Source: JAABVY01 sp964496505
Lineage (GTDB): Bacteria; Zixibacteria; MSB-5A5; JAABVY01
Direction of reading: 5' to 3'
DNA: 57,520 nt
Assembly: GCA_964496505.1 (NCBI GenBank)
Contig: CAZBZV010000020.1
Location: forward strand, 1-57,520
In this document: positions 15,735-25,434 of the stretch, one piece after another
Layout: every line of letters begins with the position of its first letter
How positions within the stretch are numbered: the first letter of the stretch is position 1
Made by a program: the position numbers and the translations under genes
Notes under the pieces: generated by a model
Told to the model about the DNA's origin: nothing
The model's input: the letters and a program-made list of their open reading frames with translations, nothing else
The model's database searches: none

Positions 15735-18700
15735 ATGCGCACGAAACTGCTATTGGCTGCAATCGTGGTATTCCTGTCTGTAAGTATGCTTGCAGCAGAG
15801 ACCATCGATTTGGGGGCGGCTGAGAAACAGCTCAATGTTGAGGTGCTGGAATCCAATGATCAAAGGACCGTGGTCAAATTCGATATCGGCTCCTTTGAAC
15901 AGGAAACAGTTAATATCAACGGAGAGCAATATTTCAAGCTCAGACTCGGCGAGGAATCATTCCTCATCAATGCCGCAGAACCGGAGCTTCCAAGGGTCTG
16001 CCGCAGCATTATCATTCCCGATGATGCGAAGATGCAGATCAATATTATCTCATCGGAATACTCCGATTTCGAGAATTATCTGGTGGTTCCGTCAAAGGGC
16101 AACATTCTCCGTAATGTCAATCCCGAGGATGTGCCCTATGAATTTGGAGAGGTATACGGCACCGATGCATTCTATCCGGGTGAGCTGGCGGAAATCCGCG
16201 ATCCCTTTATTCTCAGGGATTTTCGCGGCACCACTATTGAACTCAACGCCTTCCAGTATAATCCAGTCAAAGAAAGGCTGAGAGTTTATACTTCGGTTAC
16301 GGTGGAAATCGTGAATACCGGCCTGGGAACCATAAACGTTCTTCAGAACGCCGACCGCACAAAAATTGTTGATGATTTCAAGCAGATTTATTCACGTCGC
16401 TTCATCAATTATGGCTTCCAGACCGAGAAGTATAATTTGCTGAGCGAAACCGGCGATATGTTGATTATCTGTTATGATGCTTTCATGACAGACATGCAGC
16501 CCTTCGTGAATTGGAAGATGCAGAAGGGTATCAAGACCACCATGGTTGGTACCTCCACTGCCGGCACAACCAGCTCCGCTATCGAGAGCTATATTCAAAC
16601 TGCATATGATAACAACAACGATCTGGCCTTCGTGCTCCTGGTTGGTGACGCCGCTCAGGTGCCCAGCATGTATGCCTCGGGCGGATCCTCCGATCCAAGC
16701 TACGGAAAAGTAGTTGGTACGGACAGTTATCCTGATATCGTGATAGGAAGATTTTCTGCCGAAACCGTGGCTCACGTCCAGACACAGGTAACCAAATCTG
16801 TTGAATATGAACAGAATCCATACGGTACCGACTGGTTCCATAAGGGCACCGGAATTGCCTCGAGTCAGGGCGCCGGAATTGGCCACAATGGCGAAGCGGA
16901 TTATGTTCATATGGGTTATATTCGAGATGATTTGCTGGCCAATACGTACACAGAGGTGGACGAAATCTACGATCCCAGCGCTACAGATGCCATGGTCACA
17001 TCCGCCCTCAATAATGGGCGCTCTTATGTAAACTATATCGGACACGGCAGTACCACAGCATGGAGCACAACCGGCTTCAATAACACTGACGTGAACAACC
17101 TGGCCAACGACAACATGTTGCCATTTATCGTCAGTGTCGCATGTGTCAATGGCCAGTTTGATGGTTATACATGTTTCGCAGAAGCCTGGGCGCGTGCCAC
17201 CAATGGTTCCGAGCCGACAGGTTCTGTCGCGAATTTCATGTCCTCAATCAATCAGTCATGGGCACCACCTATGTGGGGCCAGGACGAAATCTGCGATCAG
17301 CTTATGGCCGAAACCAGGACAACATTTGGGACACTCTGCTTTAATGGTTCCGCTTATTGTATCGAGCAGGCCAGCGCAGTCGATATATCGGATACATGGA
17401 TTGTTTTCGGTGATCCCAGCTTGCAGTGTAGAACCGATAATCCATCATCAATGACTGTTAACTACAATCCCGCCTGCTTCTTCAATGTCCCCACTTACGA
17501 TGTCGAGGTTGTGGGTATTGAAGGCGCTCTCTGCGCGCTCTATGCCGACGGCGTACTTTACGGCTCGGCTTATACCGGTGCCGACGGTATGGCTACCATT
17601 GAGCTGGATGAGTTCCTGCCGATAGGCAGCGATGTTACCCTGACAATAACGGCCTACAACAAAACCACTTTCACGGCGACGATTACTCCTGCCTCCGATC
17701 TGGCGATTGTCCATACTCCCCTGGAGAATACCAAGGACACATTGAACGATTACGAGGTCAACTGCACGATCTATTCCAGCGATACGATTACTGAAAATGA
17801 CGTTGTCCTGCATTACGATGTTGGCGCAGGATATGTCGATCAGGTTATGTCGCAGCTCAAGATTATTACCGAAGATTACCAGGGTTATATTCCCGTGCAG
17901 TCTGCCGGTACTCAGATAAACTATTATCTCACCGCCAGCAATCAGGGCGGTTTCTATGATACAACCGATGTCTACACCTTCGAGGTAATTGACTACCAGA
18001 TGATCCTGACACCTGATGAGGACGGTATTACCGCTCCGGTTGACGATACGGTCTGGTACGATATGCGCGTTACCAACGACGGCGTCCTGGAGGACGATTA
18101 CAGTCTGGCGGTTACCGGTGATGAATGGACGACTGAAATCCGCGATGCCGCCGGCACCAGCGTAATATCCTCTTCGGGAACGCTCCTGGGCGGTGAATAT
18201 CTCGATTTCAAGGTTATGGTTATTGTGCCTGCCAGCCTCGAGGGGGAGACTGACGAGATACAGTTGACCGCGACCTCGACCGGCGATCCGGCTATGTCGG
18301 AGACTTCAACCTTAACCACAACCTCCGCCGGTCAGCCCTGGCCGATCCCGTTTACTGACAATTTCGTAACTACCTCGTTCGACATGACCAAATGGGAATC
18401 GGTGGCAGAGGCCGAAATCAATACGGTCGGCATCGATGAGCCCAGCGCTCCTTACAGCGTCAACTTAAACGGCCAATCCATAGGCGGCGACGCTATCGAG
18501 ACCGAGAAGATCAATCTTAAAGACGAATCTAACGTTATCGTTAAATATTACTACCAGCAGACGGGTGACGGCGAATCACCGGATGCCGGGGATGATCTGA
18601 TTATCGAATATCTCGATAATACCGACGCATGGGTCGAGCTCAACCGTCATCTCGGCTCCGATCCGGATATGACCGAGTTCGAGGAAGTCGAACTTTCGCT

Positions 18701-20915
18701 TCCGGGTGATGCCATGCATGCCGAATTCCGTCTGAAGATCAGTTGTACTGCAACCTCCGGAAATTATGACGACTGGTTTGTGGATGACATCTATGTGGGC
18801 CATCCTTCCGACTATGATGTCCGCATAACACCGTCAATGCAGAGCCAGTACGGTCCTGCCGGAGATAGCGCGGTTTACACTCTGACGGTTATCAACAAGG
18901 GCTATCAGGACGACAACTTCGACCTGACCCCTGACGGAGACTGGGATGTGGTCTTCTTCGATGAAGCCCTCACGGGCGAAATCACCTCTACCGGTATCGT
19001 GCCGGGAGGAGATTCAGTAGACATCGTGGTAAAGGTGGCGGTTCCTGATGGTACACCTTTACATACTACCAAGTCATCAACTATCTGGGCCACTTCCCAG
19101 GGTGATGCCAACATGAAGGCTTATGCCATGGTGGAAACAATTTCAGCAGGCTTCCCTGCCGCCATACCGTGGTACGAGGTCTTCCCGGATGACACACTCT
19201 ATACGCAGCGCTGGTTTAAATTCGAGGGCGCGGAGGTTACCTCCGAGGCCCCCGGAACTCCCTCACAGCCGTACAGCTTCAATCTTGACGGCGGTGTGGA
19301 CACTGTCGAAACGCAGTTGATCGACCTGGCAGGCCAGTCCGGAGTGCTTCTGTCCTATGATTACGAGAAGGGCGGAATGCACGATCTGCCTGAAGCCGGA
19401 GACAACCTCTGGATCGAATACCTGAATAACTCCGGCACCTGGACCGCACTGCATGTGCACGAGGGTGGCGGCGAGGCTATGACCGAATTCGAATATGTCA
19501 GCCTCGAACTTCCGGTCGACGCTCATCATTCCAGCCTGCAAATCAGGTTCAGGACCTATGGATCTAACGTTGGCGAAGATAACTGGTATATCGATAATAT
19601 AAGAGTCGATTACCCACCCTCAATGTCCATGTCGGGTGATGGTATGACCGAGACTCTGGTTCAGGGTGATTCGGCGGTTCACAATATGATCATCGAGAAC
19701 TCGGGCCAGGGCGGCCTGATCTATCAGATCGACCTGGTGCCGCATCTGCGCGACGGCGCGGCCTTTGCCAAACCTTCCGACGGCCAGGCGGAGCCGGCCA
19801 ACCGTGATTATCCCGAGTCTGTTTATGAGGATGTGCCCAAGGGCGAGGATATTCAGTACACCGGATATCCGGTAACACGCGATATGGGTGGTCCAGACAA
19901 CTTTGGCTATTACTGGGTAGACTCCGATGATCCCAATGGTCCGGCCTTCGACTGGGTAGATGTTTCTTCTACGGGAACCGATTATATCGGCGATATGGAT
20001 GATGATAACCATGTCGGACCGATTTCACTCGGCTTCGACTTCGTATATTACGGCGTTACCTACAATGAGGTTTATATCGGTTCCAACGGTATTGTCGGAT
20101 TTACCGAGACCTCGATGGAAGCCAGAATTCCAAGGCCGATACCGACAGCTACTCAGCCCAACGCTATTCTGTCACTGCTCTGGGATGACTTGAATCCGAC
20201 CGATGCCGACAATCCCGGCGCGCATCTGTACGCCGGACAGAGCGGCGATATGTTCGTAATCCAGTTCGTGGATTATCCCGAATATCGCGCCGATCCGGGC
20301 GATGTCTTCAGCGGCGAAATTATCCTTTATCAGGATGGAAGAATCAAATACCAGTATCAGTCGATCGCCGCAGGCTTCGACAAGCTTAACTGCACAGTCG
20401 GAATCGAAAATTTCTACGGCGATGACGGTCTTGAGGTGGCTTATTTTACGGACTATCTCAAGGACAACCTGGCAATCGAATTCTTCAAGCCTTACGACTG
20501 GATGGTTCTCAATAAGCTCGAGGGCGAGGTTGCTCCGGGCGAAGCCGATACACTTGAGTGCCTGTTCAGGACAACGCTCGATCTGGAACCGGCAACCTAT
20601 ACTGCCGACATGATCATCAACAATAATGACCCGGTCAATGACCCGATGACGCTCGGCTTGGAACTCAATGTGCTCGAGTATATACCGTATATCTGCGGTG
20701 ATGCCGATGGCAGCGAGTCGGTAAATATCAGTGACGCGGTCCTGATAACCAACTACATCTTCATCTCAGGCCCTGCTCCCGATCCGATGGAAGCGGGCGA
20801 TACGAACTGCGATGCTGTGGTCAATATTTCCGATGCCGTGAAGATCATCAACTACATCTTTATCGGCGGAGATGCGCCATGCGACAACGATGGCGATGGC
20901 GAGCCCGATTGTTAA
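15735..20915 (+). CDS. Gingipain-like C25 cysteine protease with jelly-roll repeats and C-terminal dockerin
   Basis: 1726 residues, secreted. Signal peptide 1-21 (SMLAAET); C25 N-terminal prodomain ~30-220; catalytic domain ~240-560 with His437 in NYIGHGST and Cys470 in VSVACVNGQF, the gingipain dyad. A C25-associated Ig-like domain (~565-655) and NEW/CARDB-like segments follow. Two copies of a ~170-residue jelly-roll/adhesin-type domain come next (from PWPIPFTDNF and from AAIPWYEVFP), each ending DDWFVDDIYV or DNWYIDNIRV. Near 1400-1600 lies a module common in secreted FCB proteins (LGFDFVYYGVTYNEVYIGSNG). The last ~70 residues are a dockerin (GDADGSESVNISDAV; GDTNCDAVVNISDAV). It lacks the NYPNPFN-type sorting domain. 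A strong terminator follows. Confidence 0.92.
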   Translation: MRTKLLLAAIVVFLSVSMLAAETIDLGAAEKQLNVEVLESNDQRTVVKFDIGSFEQETVNINGEQYFKLRLGEESFLINAAEPELPRVCRSIIIPDDAKMQINIISSEYSDFENYLVVPSKGNILRNVNPEDVPYEFGEVYGTDAFYPGELAEIRDPFILRDFRGTTIELNAFQYNPVKERLRVYTSVTVEIVNTGLGTINVLQNADRTKIVDDFKQIYSRRFINYGFQTEKYNLLSETGDMLIICYDAFMTDMQPFVNWKMQKGIKTTMVGTSTAGTTSSAIESYIQTAYDNNNDLAFVLLVGDAAQVPSMYASGGSSDPSYGKVVGTDSYPDIVIGRFSAETVAHVQTQVTKSVEYEQNPYGTDWFHKGTGIASSQGAGIGHNGEADYVHMGYIRDDLLANTYTEVDEIYDPSATDAMVTSALNNGRSYVNYIGHGSTTAWSTTGFNNTDVNNLANDNMLPFIVSVACVNGQFDGYTCFAEAWARATNGSEPTGSVANFMSSINQSWAPPMWGQDEICDQLMAETRTTFGTLCFNGSAYCIEQASAVDISDTWIVFGDPSLQCRTDNPSSMTVNYNPACFFNVPTYDVEVVGIEGALCALYADGVLYGSAYTGADGMATIELDEFLPIGSDVTLTITAYNKTTFTATITPASDLAIVHTPLENTKDTLNDYEVNCTIYSSDTITENDVVLHYDVGAGYVDQVMSQLKIITEDYQGYIPVQSAGTQINYYLTASNQGGFYDTTDVYTFEVIDYQMILTPDEDGITAPVDDTVWYDMRVTNDGVLEDDYSLAVTGDEWTTEIRDAAGTSVISSSGTLLGGEYLDFKVMVIVPASLEGETDEIQLTATSTGDPAMSETSTLTTTSAGQPWPIPFTDNFVTTSFDMTKWESVAEAEINTVGIDEPSAPYSVNLNGQSIGGDAIETEKINLKDESNVIVKYYYQQTGDGESPDAGDDLIIEYLDNTDAWVELNRHLGSDPDMTEFEEVELSLPGDAMHAEFRLKISCTATSGNYDDWFVDDIYVGHPSDYDVRITPSMQSQYGPAGDSAVYTLTVINKGYQDDNFDLTPDGDWDVVFFDEALTGEITSTGIVPGGDSVDIVVKVAVPDGTPLHTTKSSTIWATSQGDANMKAYAMVETISAGFPAAIPWYEVFPDDTLYTQRWFKFEGAEVTSEAPGTPSQPYSFNLDGGVDTVETQLIDLAGQSGVLLSYDYEKGGMHDLPEAGDNLWIEYLNNSGTWTALHVHEGGGEAMTEFEYVSLELPVDAHHSSLQIRFRTYGSNVGEDNWYIDNIRVDYPPSMSMSGDGMTETLVQGDSAVHNMIIENSGQGGLIYQIDLVPHLRDGAAFAKPSDGQAEPANRDYPESVYEDVPKGEDIQYTGYPVTRDMGGPDNFGYYWVDSDDPNGPAFDWVDVSSTGTDYIGDMDDDNHVGPISLGFDFVYYGVTYNEVYIGSNGIVGFTETSMEARIPRPIPTATQPNAILSLLWDDLNPTDADNPGAHLYAGQSGDMFVIQFVDYPEYRADPGDVFSGEIILYQDGRIKYQYQSIAAGFDKLNCTVGIENFYGDDGLEVAYFTDYLKDNLAIEFFKPYDWMVLNKLEGEVAPGEADTLECLFRTTLDLEPATYTADMIINNNDPVNDPMTLGLELNVLEYIPYICGDADGSESVNISDAVLITNYIFISGPAPDPMEAGDTNCDAVVNISDAVKIINYIFIGGDAPCDNDGDGEPDC

Positions 20916-20937
20916 GATAAAAACAATCCCAATAGAA

Positions 20938-20974
20938 AACCGTCCGGCAAAAAATGCCGGACGGTTAATTTTTT
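20938..20974 (+). terminator. Rho-independent terminator after the C25 protease
   Basis: aaccgtccggca / tgccggacggtt is a perfect 12-bp stem with a 5-nt A loop (20938-20966), followed by aattttttata. It lies 23 nt after the stop codon. Confidence 0.93.
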
Positions 20975-20989
20975 ATATATAATGCGGGC

Positions 20990-21020
20990 AAAAAAATAGC
21001 CCGGCCTGAGCCGGACTATT
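20990..21020 (-). terminator. Rho-independent terminator for the COX24-like gene
   Basis: On the minus strand, aatag-t-ccggc / gccgg-g-ctatt forms a hairpin (20995-21020), then a T-run corresponding to the a7 tract at 20990-20996. It begins 3 nt past the stop. Confidence 0.85.
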
Positions 21021-21022
21021 TA

Positions 21023-21118
21023 TTATTTAACTTTCTTTTTGTGTCGATCGCGTTTTCTTCTCTTTTTTCTCTTATGAGTTTTGATCTTTTGACGCTTTCT
21101 CTTTTTTCCAGATGGCAT
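21023..21118 (-). CDS. AURKAIP1/COX24-domain mini-protein (putative small ribosomal protein)
   Basis: A 31-codon gene. It starts MPSGKKRKRQ, continues with KTHKRKKRRKRDRH and ends KKKVK; about two thirds of its residues are Lys, Arg or His. AGGAGG lies 5 nt before the ATG and a terminator directly follows, so it is a complete transcription unit. The start MPSGKKRKR and the THKRKK core match the bacterial COX24/AURKAIP1-domain family, related to mitochondrial mS38 and mycobacterial bS22, which bind the small ribosomal subunit. The function here is inferred from the family. It is easily missed in annotation because of its length. Confidence 0.85.
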   Translation of the reverse strand: MPSGKKRKRQKIKTHKRKKRRKRDRHKKKVK

Positions 21119-21189
21119 TTATCCTCCTGCTATCGTATCAATCATTAATTTTCCAAGGTAACATATTAGATACGAAAAGCAAGCTGTTT

Positions 21190-21480
21190 TTATTGGTCAA
21201 GCGGCAGTTTTGTAATCATATTCTTGAACTCATTTGACGGTTTAAAGACCGGTACCTTGCGGTCCGGAACAGGAACCTCCTCCCCGGTTCTCGGATTACG
21301 GGCTTTCCTGGCCTTGCGAAGCTTGATTTTGAACGTGCCGAAGCCCCTGATTTCGATGTTATTCCCGGTTTCCATCGTTTTTTTCACCGTATCCAGAAAG
21401 GTGTCTACCACGACAGCCACATCTGTCCGGGTCAGACCGGTTTTCTCCGCGACCTGTTCAACCAAATCTGCTTTGGTCAT
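21190..21480 (-). CDS. hup: HU/IHF-family DNA-binding protein
   Basis: A 96-residue nucleoid protein. The start is the ATG at 21480 (MTKADLVEQVAEKTGL), preceded by AAGGAGG; a longer open frame upstream merely crosses the fmdB gene. Helices at the N-terminus, the IEIRGFGTFKI signature, and the beta-arm KARKARNPRTGEEVPVPDRKVPVFKPS with the intercalating Pro in RNPRTGE are all present. The dimer bends DNA. The gene lies just downstream of fmdB on the same strand with its own strong ribosome binding site. Confidence 0.95.
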   Translation of the reverse strand: MTKADLVEQVAEKTGLTRTDVAVVVDTFLDTVKKTMETGNNIEIRGFGTFKIKLRKARKARNPRTGEEVPVPDRKVPVFKPSNEFKNMITKLPLDQ

Positions 21481-21514
21481 TCTTCCCTCCTTAAATAAAA
21501 ATCTATTACCTGCT

Positions 21515-21739
21515 TTATTTGCAACCTTTACATTTTCCCGGGCTGGGACTGCATCCAGTGCAACCGGAATGTCCGGCCGAAGATGTGAATCCGTTCCCGG
21601 ATGAGAAACCAAATACCGAAAGCTTTTTCTCGCAGTCCTCGGATTCGCATTGCGGACACACAACCGCCTGCTTCGAACCCCTTATCAGCTCTTCAAACTC
21701 ATCTCCGCATTTTCTGCATATGTATTCGTAAATTGGCAT
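21515..21739 (-). CDS. FmdB-type zinc-ribbon protein
   Basis: 74 residues from the ATG at 21739 (MPIYEYICRKCGDEFEEL); AGGTGA lies 6 nt upstream. A GTG at 21748 overlaps the sppA stop and would add three residues. A zinc ribbon is formed by CRKCG and CPQCESEDCE, followed by KKLSVFGFSSG as in the FmdB family of putative regulators. The Cys-rich tail (CTGCSPSPGKCKGCK) could bind a second metal. The molecular role of the family is not settled. Confidence 0.88.
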   Translation of the reverse strand: MPIYEYICRKCGDEFEELIRGSKQAVVCPQCESEDCEKKLSVFGFSSGNGFTSSAGHSGCTGCSPSPGKCKGCK

Positions 21740-21744
21740 AGCAG

Positions 21745-22641
21745 TCACCTGTAAAGATACATAAGCTTCGGACCACTGAACAGGCCGGTCTCGACATATT
21801 CCTGCTTCAGACTGCCCAAAAGATCCAGAAGCGACGGCTCCCTTTTGATTCTGGGACGGACTCGGTCTACATCGCCTTTCATACCGGCCAGCTCGGCCAG
21901 ATAGCGGATTGCCGCTTCCTGGCTGCCCAGAGAATCAACCAATCCCAGTCCGAGAGCCTGACTGCCGGTAAAAATAGAGCCGTCCGCAATTTTCAGTACA
22001 TCCTCACGCTCAAGGCCGCGGTCATCAGCCACGACATCCACAAACTGCTTGTGGATATCATCGATCGCCGCCTGAAGCATCATGCTGTCCTCTACGGTGG
22101 GCTGCCTGAAGGGTGAACCGACATCCTTGACATCTCCGGATTTGATTGTCTCATGATCGACGCCGATCTTATCCATCAAACCTTCCATAATCGGATACTG
22201 AAGTATCACCCCGATAGAGCCTGTCAATGTCCCCGGGTTGGCGAAGACATAGTCCCCGGCGCAGGCGATATACAACCCGCCCGAGGCCGCCACCGAACCC
22301 ATGGAGACAACCACCGGTTTATCATATTCGGCTCGAATCCTCTTGATCTCGTCATAAATCTCCTGGGCCGGGCTGACCACGCCGCCGGGAGAATTGATCC
22401 GGATCAAAATACCCTTGACCGATCCGTTGTCGGCATAATCGCGGAGCTGACTCACAACACGGTCGGACTCGAAAATCTGACCTTCAATCGGTACAACCGC
22501 AATCTTGTCGCCGAAGCCAATCCAGGTCGTTCTCGTACCCGTTCCCATCATTCCCATAATTCCAATTATGAAAAAGATGAGAAATAGCAGCAAAAATCCG
22601 CCGCCCACAATGACCAATATGACAGTTCTGCTTTTGGCCAA
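21745..22641 (-). CDS. sppA: Signal peptide peptidase SppA (S49), short form
   Basis: 298 residues with one N-terminal membrane anchor (7-31). The S49 serine protease domain contains LIRINSPGGVVSPAQEI, the nucleophile Ser120 in GSVAASGGLYIA, and the general base Lys172 in SGDVKDVGSP. The length matches the ~36-kDa Bacillus type, not the duplicated E. coli form. It removes remnant signal peptides in the membrane. The TTG start lies 1 nt after the mltD stop and the gene overlaps fmdB, so the unit mltD-sppA-fmdB is likely. Confidence 0.93.
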   Translation of the reverse strand: MAKSRTVILVIVGGGFLLLFLIFFIIGIMGMMGTGTRTTWIGFGDKIAVVPIEGQIFESDRVVSQLRDYADNGSVKGILIRINSPGGVVSPAQEIYDEIKRIRAEYDKPVVVSMGSVAASGGLYIACAGDYVFANPGTLTGSIGVILQYPIMEGLMDKIGVDHETIKSGDVKDVGSPFRQPTVEDSMMLQAAIDDIHKQFVDVVADDRGLEREDVLKIADGSIFTGSQALGLGLVDSLGSQEAAIRYLAELAGMKGDVDRVRPRIKREPSLLDLLGSLKQEYVETGLFSGPKLMYLYR

Positions 22642-22642
22642 A

Positions 22643-25285
22643 TCAGTTAGCCCTTATTTTCAATTTCTCGCCCACACGAAGATTGCGCGGATTTATATGA
22701 TTATTGAGATTAATGATCTCATGTGTAGAGGTGCCGAATGTTTGTGCGATATCCCATAAGGTGTCGCCCCTCTGGACAACATAAAAAACATAATTACTGG
22801 CCGCCGTCCCTCCGAAAGGGACACTCAATTTCTCCCCGGTATAAAGAGTCTTGTGCCTGGAGATTCCATTCAAGGCGCATATTGCCTGTACAGTCGTGCC
22901 ATACCTGTTGGCAATGCTGGTCAGGTTATCGCCGCGCGCAACAGTATGCACTATATACTTATCAGCAGAACTACCTGTACCGGCGGTTTTGATCGATGAA
23001 TCACTGCCGGGAATCTTCAAATCCTGCCCCGGATAAAGAGTGCTTCTGCTGGAAATTCCGTTCAGCTTGCAGATGGCGTTAACCGTAGTACCGTATTTGC
23101 GTGCCAGATACGTTAGATTCTGGCCGCGCCTGACAGCATGCACGAAATACCCGGATTCATTTCCCGTATTGACTTTGTGCGCCTTAAAAGCCGATGAGGG
23201 CTCCTTACCCGGAATCTTCAAGTCCTGGCCGGGATACAATGTTGTGTGGCTGGAGATACCGTTGGCCCTGCAGATCTCTGTAATTGATGTGCCGTATTTA
23301 TCGGCAAGATACGAGAGATTCTGGCCTTTTCTGATTGTATGCGTAAAATATTCGCCGGTATACGGCTGGCTCGAGGAACTCGCATAGGACTGTTTGGCGG
23401 GACTGCCCGGTATTCTCAGCCTGTGCCCGATCACCAATGTCGTGCGGCTTGAAATTCCATTCATATTGCAGATTTCATTAATCGATGTGCCATATCGTGC
23501 GGCAATCTCATAGAGAGTATCGCCCCTTCTGATAGTATGATGGAAATACTCTCCTCCCTCGGCATAAGTTTTGGCCGAATAACCGGGAATAGTAAGCTTC
23601 TGCCCGACCGATATCCTGTGTTTGTTGCGCAGGTTGTTCGCCTTTGCAATCGTATTGGCCGAAGTCCCGAAACCTTTGGCTATGCTGTTTAAGTTATCGC
23701 CCGGTCGAACTATGTAGACATCTCCTGTAAGGCTGTAATTTCTCGAGGTATAGCTGCTGCCGCGCTCGAGCGGAACCGGAATCATAAGCCTGTGACCGGC
23801 GATAATCCTGTATGGTCTCCTGAGATTATTGGCCTGAATAATCGAAGCCTGCGAAACACCGTACTTTCTGGCAATTGTCGAAACTGTCTCGCCGCGCCTG
23901 ATTCTGTGCCGTACCCAGCTTGTCTCCTTGGGCGATTTCATAGCGCCGTAATCAGCATAAAACTGACCTGATTTGCCGACCGGAATCCGCAGTTTAAACT
24001 GTTTCATATCAGGAGGAGTGTAGTCGCGCAGGATTGCAGGATTAAGCTCCTTTATTTTCTTCACTGATATACCGGTGGCTTGAGCTATATCTTTCAGATA
24101 GATCGCGCGGTCGATTGTGACCACATCCCATTTCAACGGCTCGCCATACTGAATATCAAAGCCGTATCTCTCGGGCTGCTTTGCTATTATGGCTGCGGCC
24201 ATATATTTGGGCACGAAATTTCTCATCTGCGAGTTGCGTATTCTCCAGTCCCAGTAATCCTTACCCCGATTCCTGCTGTTATTTTTCATTAGATTAACAT
24301 TGCGCAGTCCGCCATTGTAAGCCGTAAGCGCCAGACGCCAGTCCTTTGTGGTCCCATAAAGATATTTCAGGTATTTTGCCGCCGCGCGGGTTGCCTTCTC
24401 GAAATCGCGCCTTTCGTCATACCACCAGTTCATCCTCAACCCCCAGTCGCGGGCGGTGTAGGACATGAACTGCCAGAAGCCGATGGCCGCGACGCTGGAA
24501 TAAGCTCGTGAGGAAAAACCGCTTTCGATAATCGGCAGATAGACCAGATCATGCGGCACTCCCTCTTCCTCTAAAATCTTTTCCATCAAGGGAATATACA
24601 TACCGGAACGGGCCAGCCAGATTTCCATGTTTTTTCGGGCCGAGGTCTGGAAATATATTATCCATTTCTTAACCCGATCGTTAAGGACAATCGGCATATC
24701 ATAGGTTACTTCCTGGATACCCTCATCGGTGGTAACTATTGTATCGCGGGCAAAGCCTGTCAGGCTGTCCAAGAGTGCAAATTTTTCATCGATAGCAAAA
24801 GGCGAGGCATCCTCTGATAAGATATTAAGATTGAACAGAGTAAGCTTGTAATCGGCGGCGATCTCATTCATCAGCCGTCGATAGCTGTGCTCGAGAATAA
24901 CCATCTCGGCATCGGTGGTATCGAATGTCAGGTCCATCGAAGTCAAGATTTCAATCGCTTTCTCGAAATTATACTGCGCTTCATCCCAGTTCTTTTTCAA
25001 ATTTGCAGCCACACCAAAGGCATAGTACTCCTCGGCCAAGCTGAATTTATATCTGATATCCTCATCTGTGATCTGGCTTTCGGGAGCCTCGGGATCCTCG
25101 AACTCAAGGATATCAGTTGAATCTTCATACTCATCTGTCGCAAATGAATAATCATCTTGCTCATCATAAGTCTCATCTGCGGGCGGTAAATCCGCCTCGG
25201 CAGTACTGCCGTCACGCACATGTGAACTGCATGACAACATCACTGCAATCCCTAATATTAAGGCAATTCTCAGTAGCTCTCTCAT
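22643..25285 (-). CDS. mltD: MltD-like lytic transglycosylase lipoprotein with seven LysM repeats
   Basis: 880 residues from the ATG at 25285 (AAGGG 8 nt upstream). A lipobox (AVMLSC) anchors it. An acidic linker (~25-75) follows. The SLT catalytic domain (~225-370) has the Glu in IIESGFSSRAYSSVAAIGFW, and WRLALTAYNGG is conserved. A degenerate LysM-like region (~385-440) precedes seven clear LysM motifs, each with the pattern R-x-G-(D/Q/E)-T/N-L..IA..YGT....I...N and ending GxxLxIP; repeats 3-6 are nearly identical in spacing. E. coli MltD has two LysM, so this copy number is high and suggests strong peptidoglycan binding. Confidence 0.95.
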   Translation of the reverse strand: MRELLRIALILGIAVMLSCSSHVRDGSTAEADLPPADETYDEQDDYSFATDEYEDSTDILEFEDPEAPESQITDEDIRYKFSLAEEYYAFGVAANLKKNWDEAQYNFEKAIEILTSMDLTFDTTDAEMVILEHSYRRLMNEIAADYKLTLFNLNILSEDASPFAIDEKFALLDSLTGFARDTIVTTDEGIQEVTYDMPIVLNDRVKKWIIYFQTSARKNMEIWLARSGMYIPLMEKILEEEGVPHDLVYLPIIESGFSSRAYSSVAAIGFWQFMSYTARDWGLRMNWWYDERRDFEKATRAAAKYLKYLYGTTKDWRLALTAYNGGLRNVNLMKNNSRNRGKDYWDWRIRNSQMRNFVPKYMAAAIIAKQPERYGFDIQYGEPLKWDVVTIDRAIYLKDIAQATGISVKKIKELNPAILRDYTPPDMKQFKLRIPVGKSGQFYADYGAMKSPKETSWVRHRIRRGETVSTIARKYGVSQASIIQANNLRRPYRIIAGHRLMIPVPLERGSSYTSRNYSLTGDVYIVRPGDNLNSIAKGFGTSANTIAKANNLRNKHRISVGQKLTIPGYSAKTYAEGGEYFHHTIRRGDTLYEIAARYGTSINEICNMNGISSRTTLVIGHRLRIPGSPAKQSYASSSSQPYTGEYFTHTIRKGQNLSYLADKYGTSITEICRANGISSHTTLYPGQDLKIPGKEPSSAFKAHKVNTGNESGYFVHAVRRGQNLTYLARKYGTTVNAICKLNGISSRSTLYPGQDLKIPGSDSSIKTAGTGSSADKYIVHTVARGDNLTSIANRYGTTVQAICALNGISRHKTLYTGEKLSVPFGGTAASNYVFYVVQRGDTLWDIAQTFGTSTHEIINLNNHINPRNLRVGEKLKIRAN

Positions 25286-25434
25286 CAATATACCCTTCTG
25301 ATAAGTTGTATCCTTAGCAACCTATTGATTGACAACATAATGAAAAAATTGTTAAGTCTCTTTGTCAAGATATTTTTGCGTTTATCCAAAAGAAGCATTA
25401 TTCTTTTTATAAATCGGCATATTCGCCGGATAAC

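Noticed and set aside
15512..15856. 114-residue minus-strand frame in the ytxJ/C25 gap
   Set aside because: It overlaps the C25 start antisense, has no ribosome binding site and no recognisable domain.
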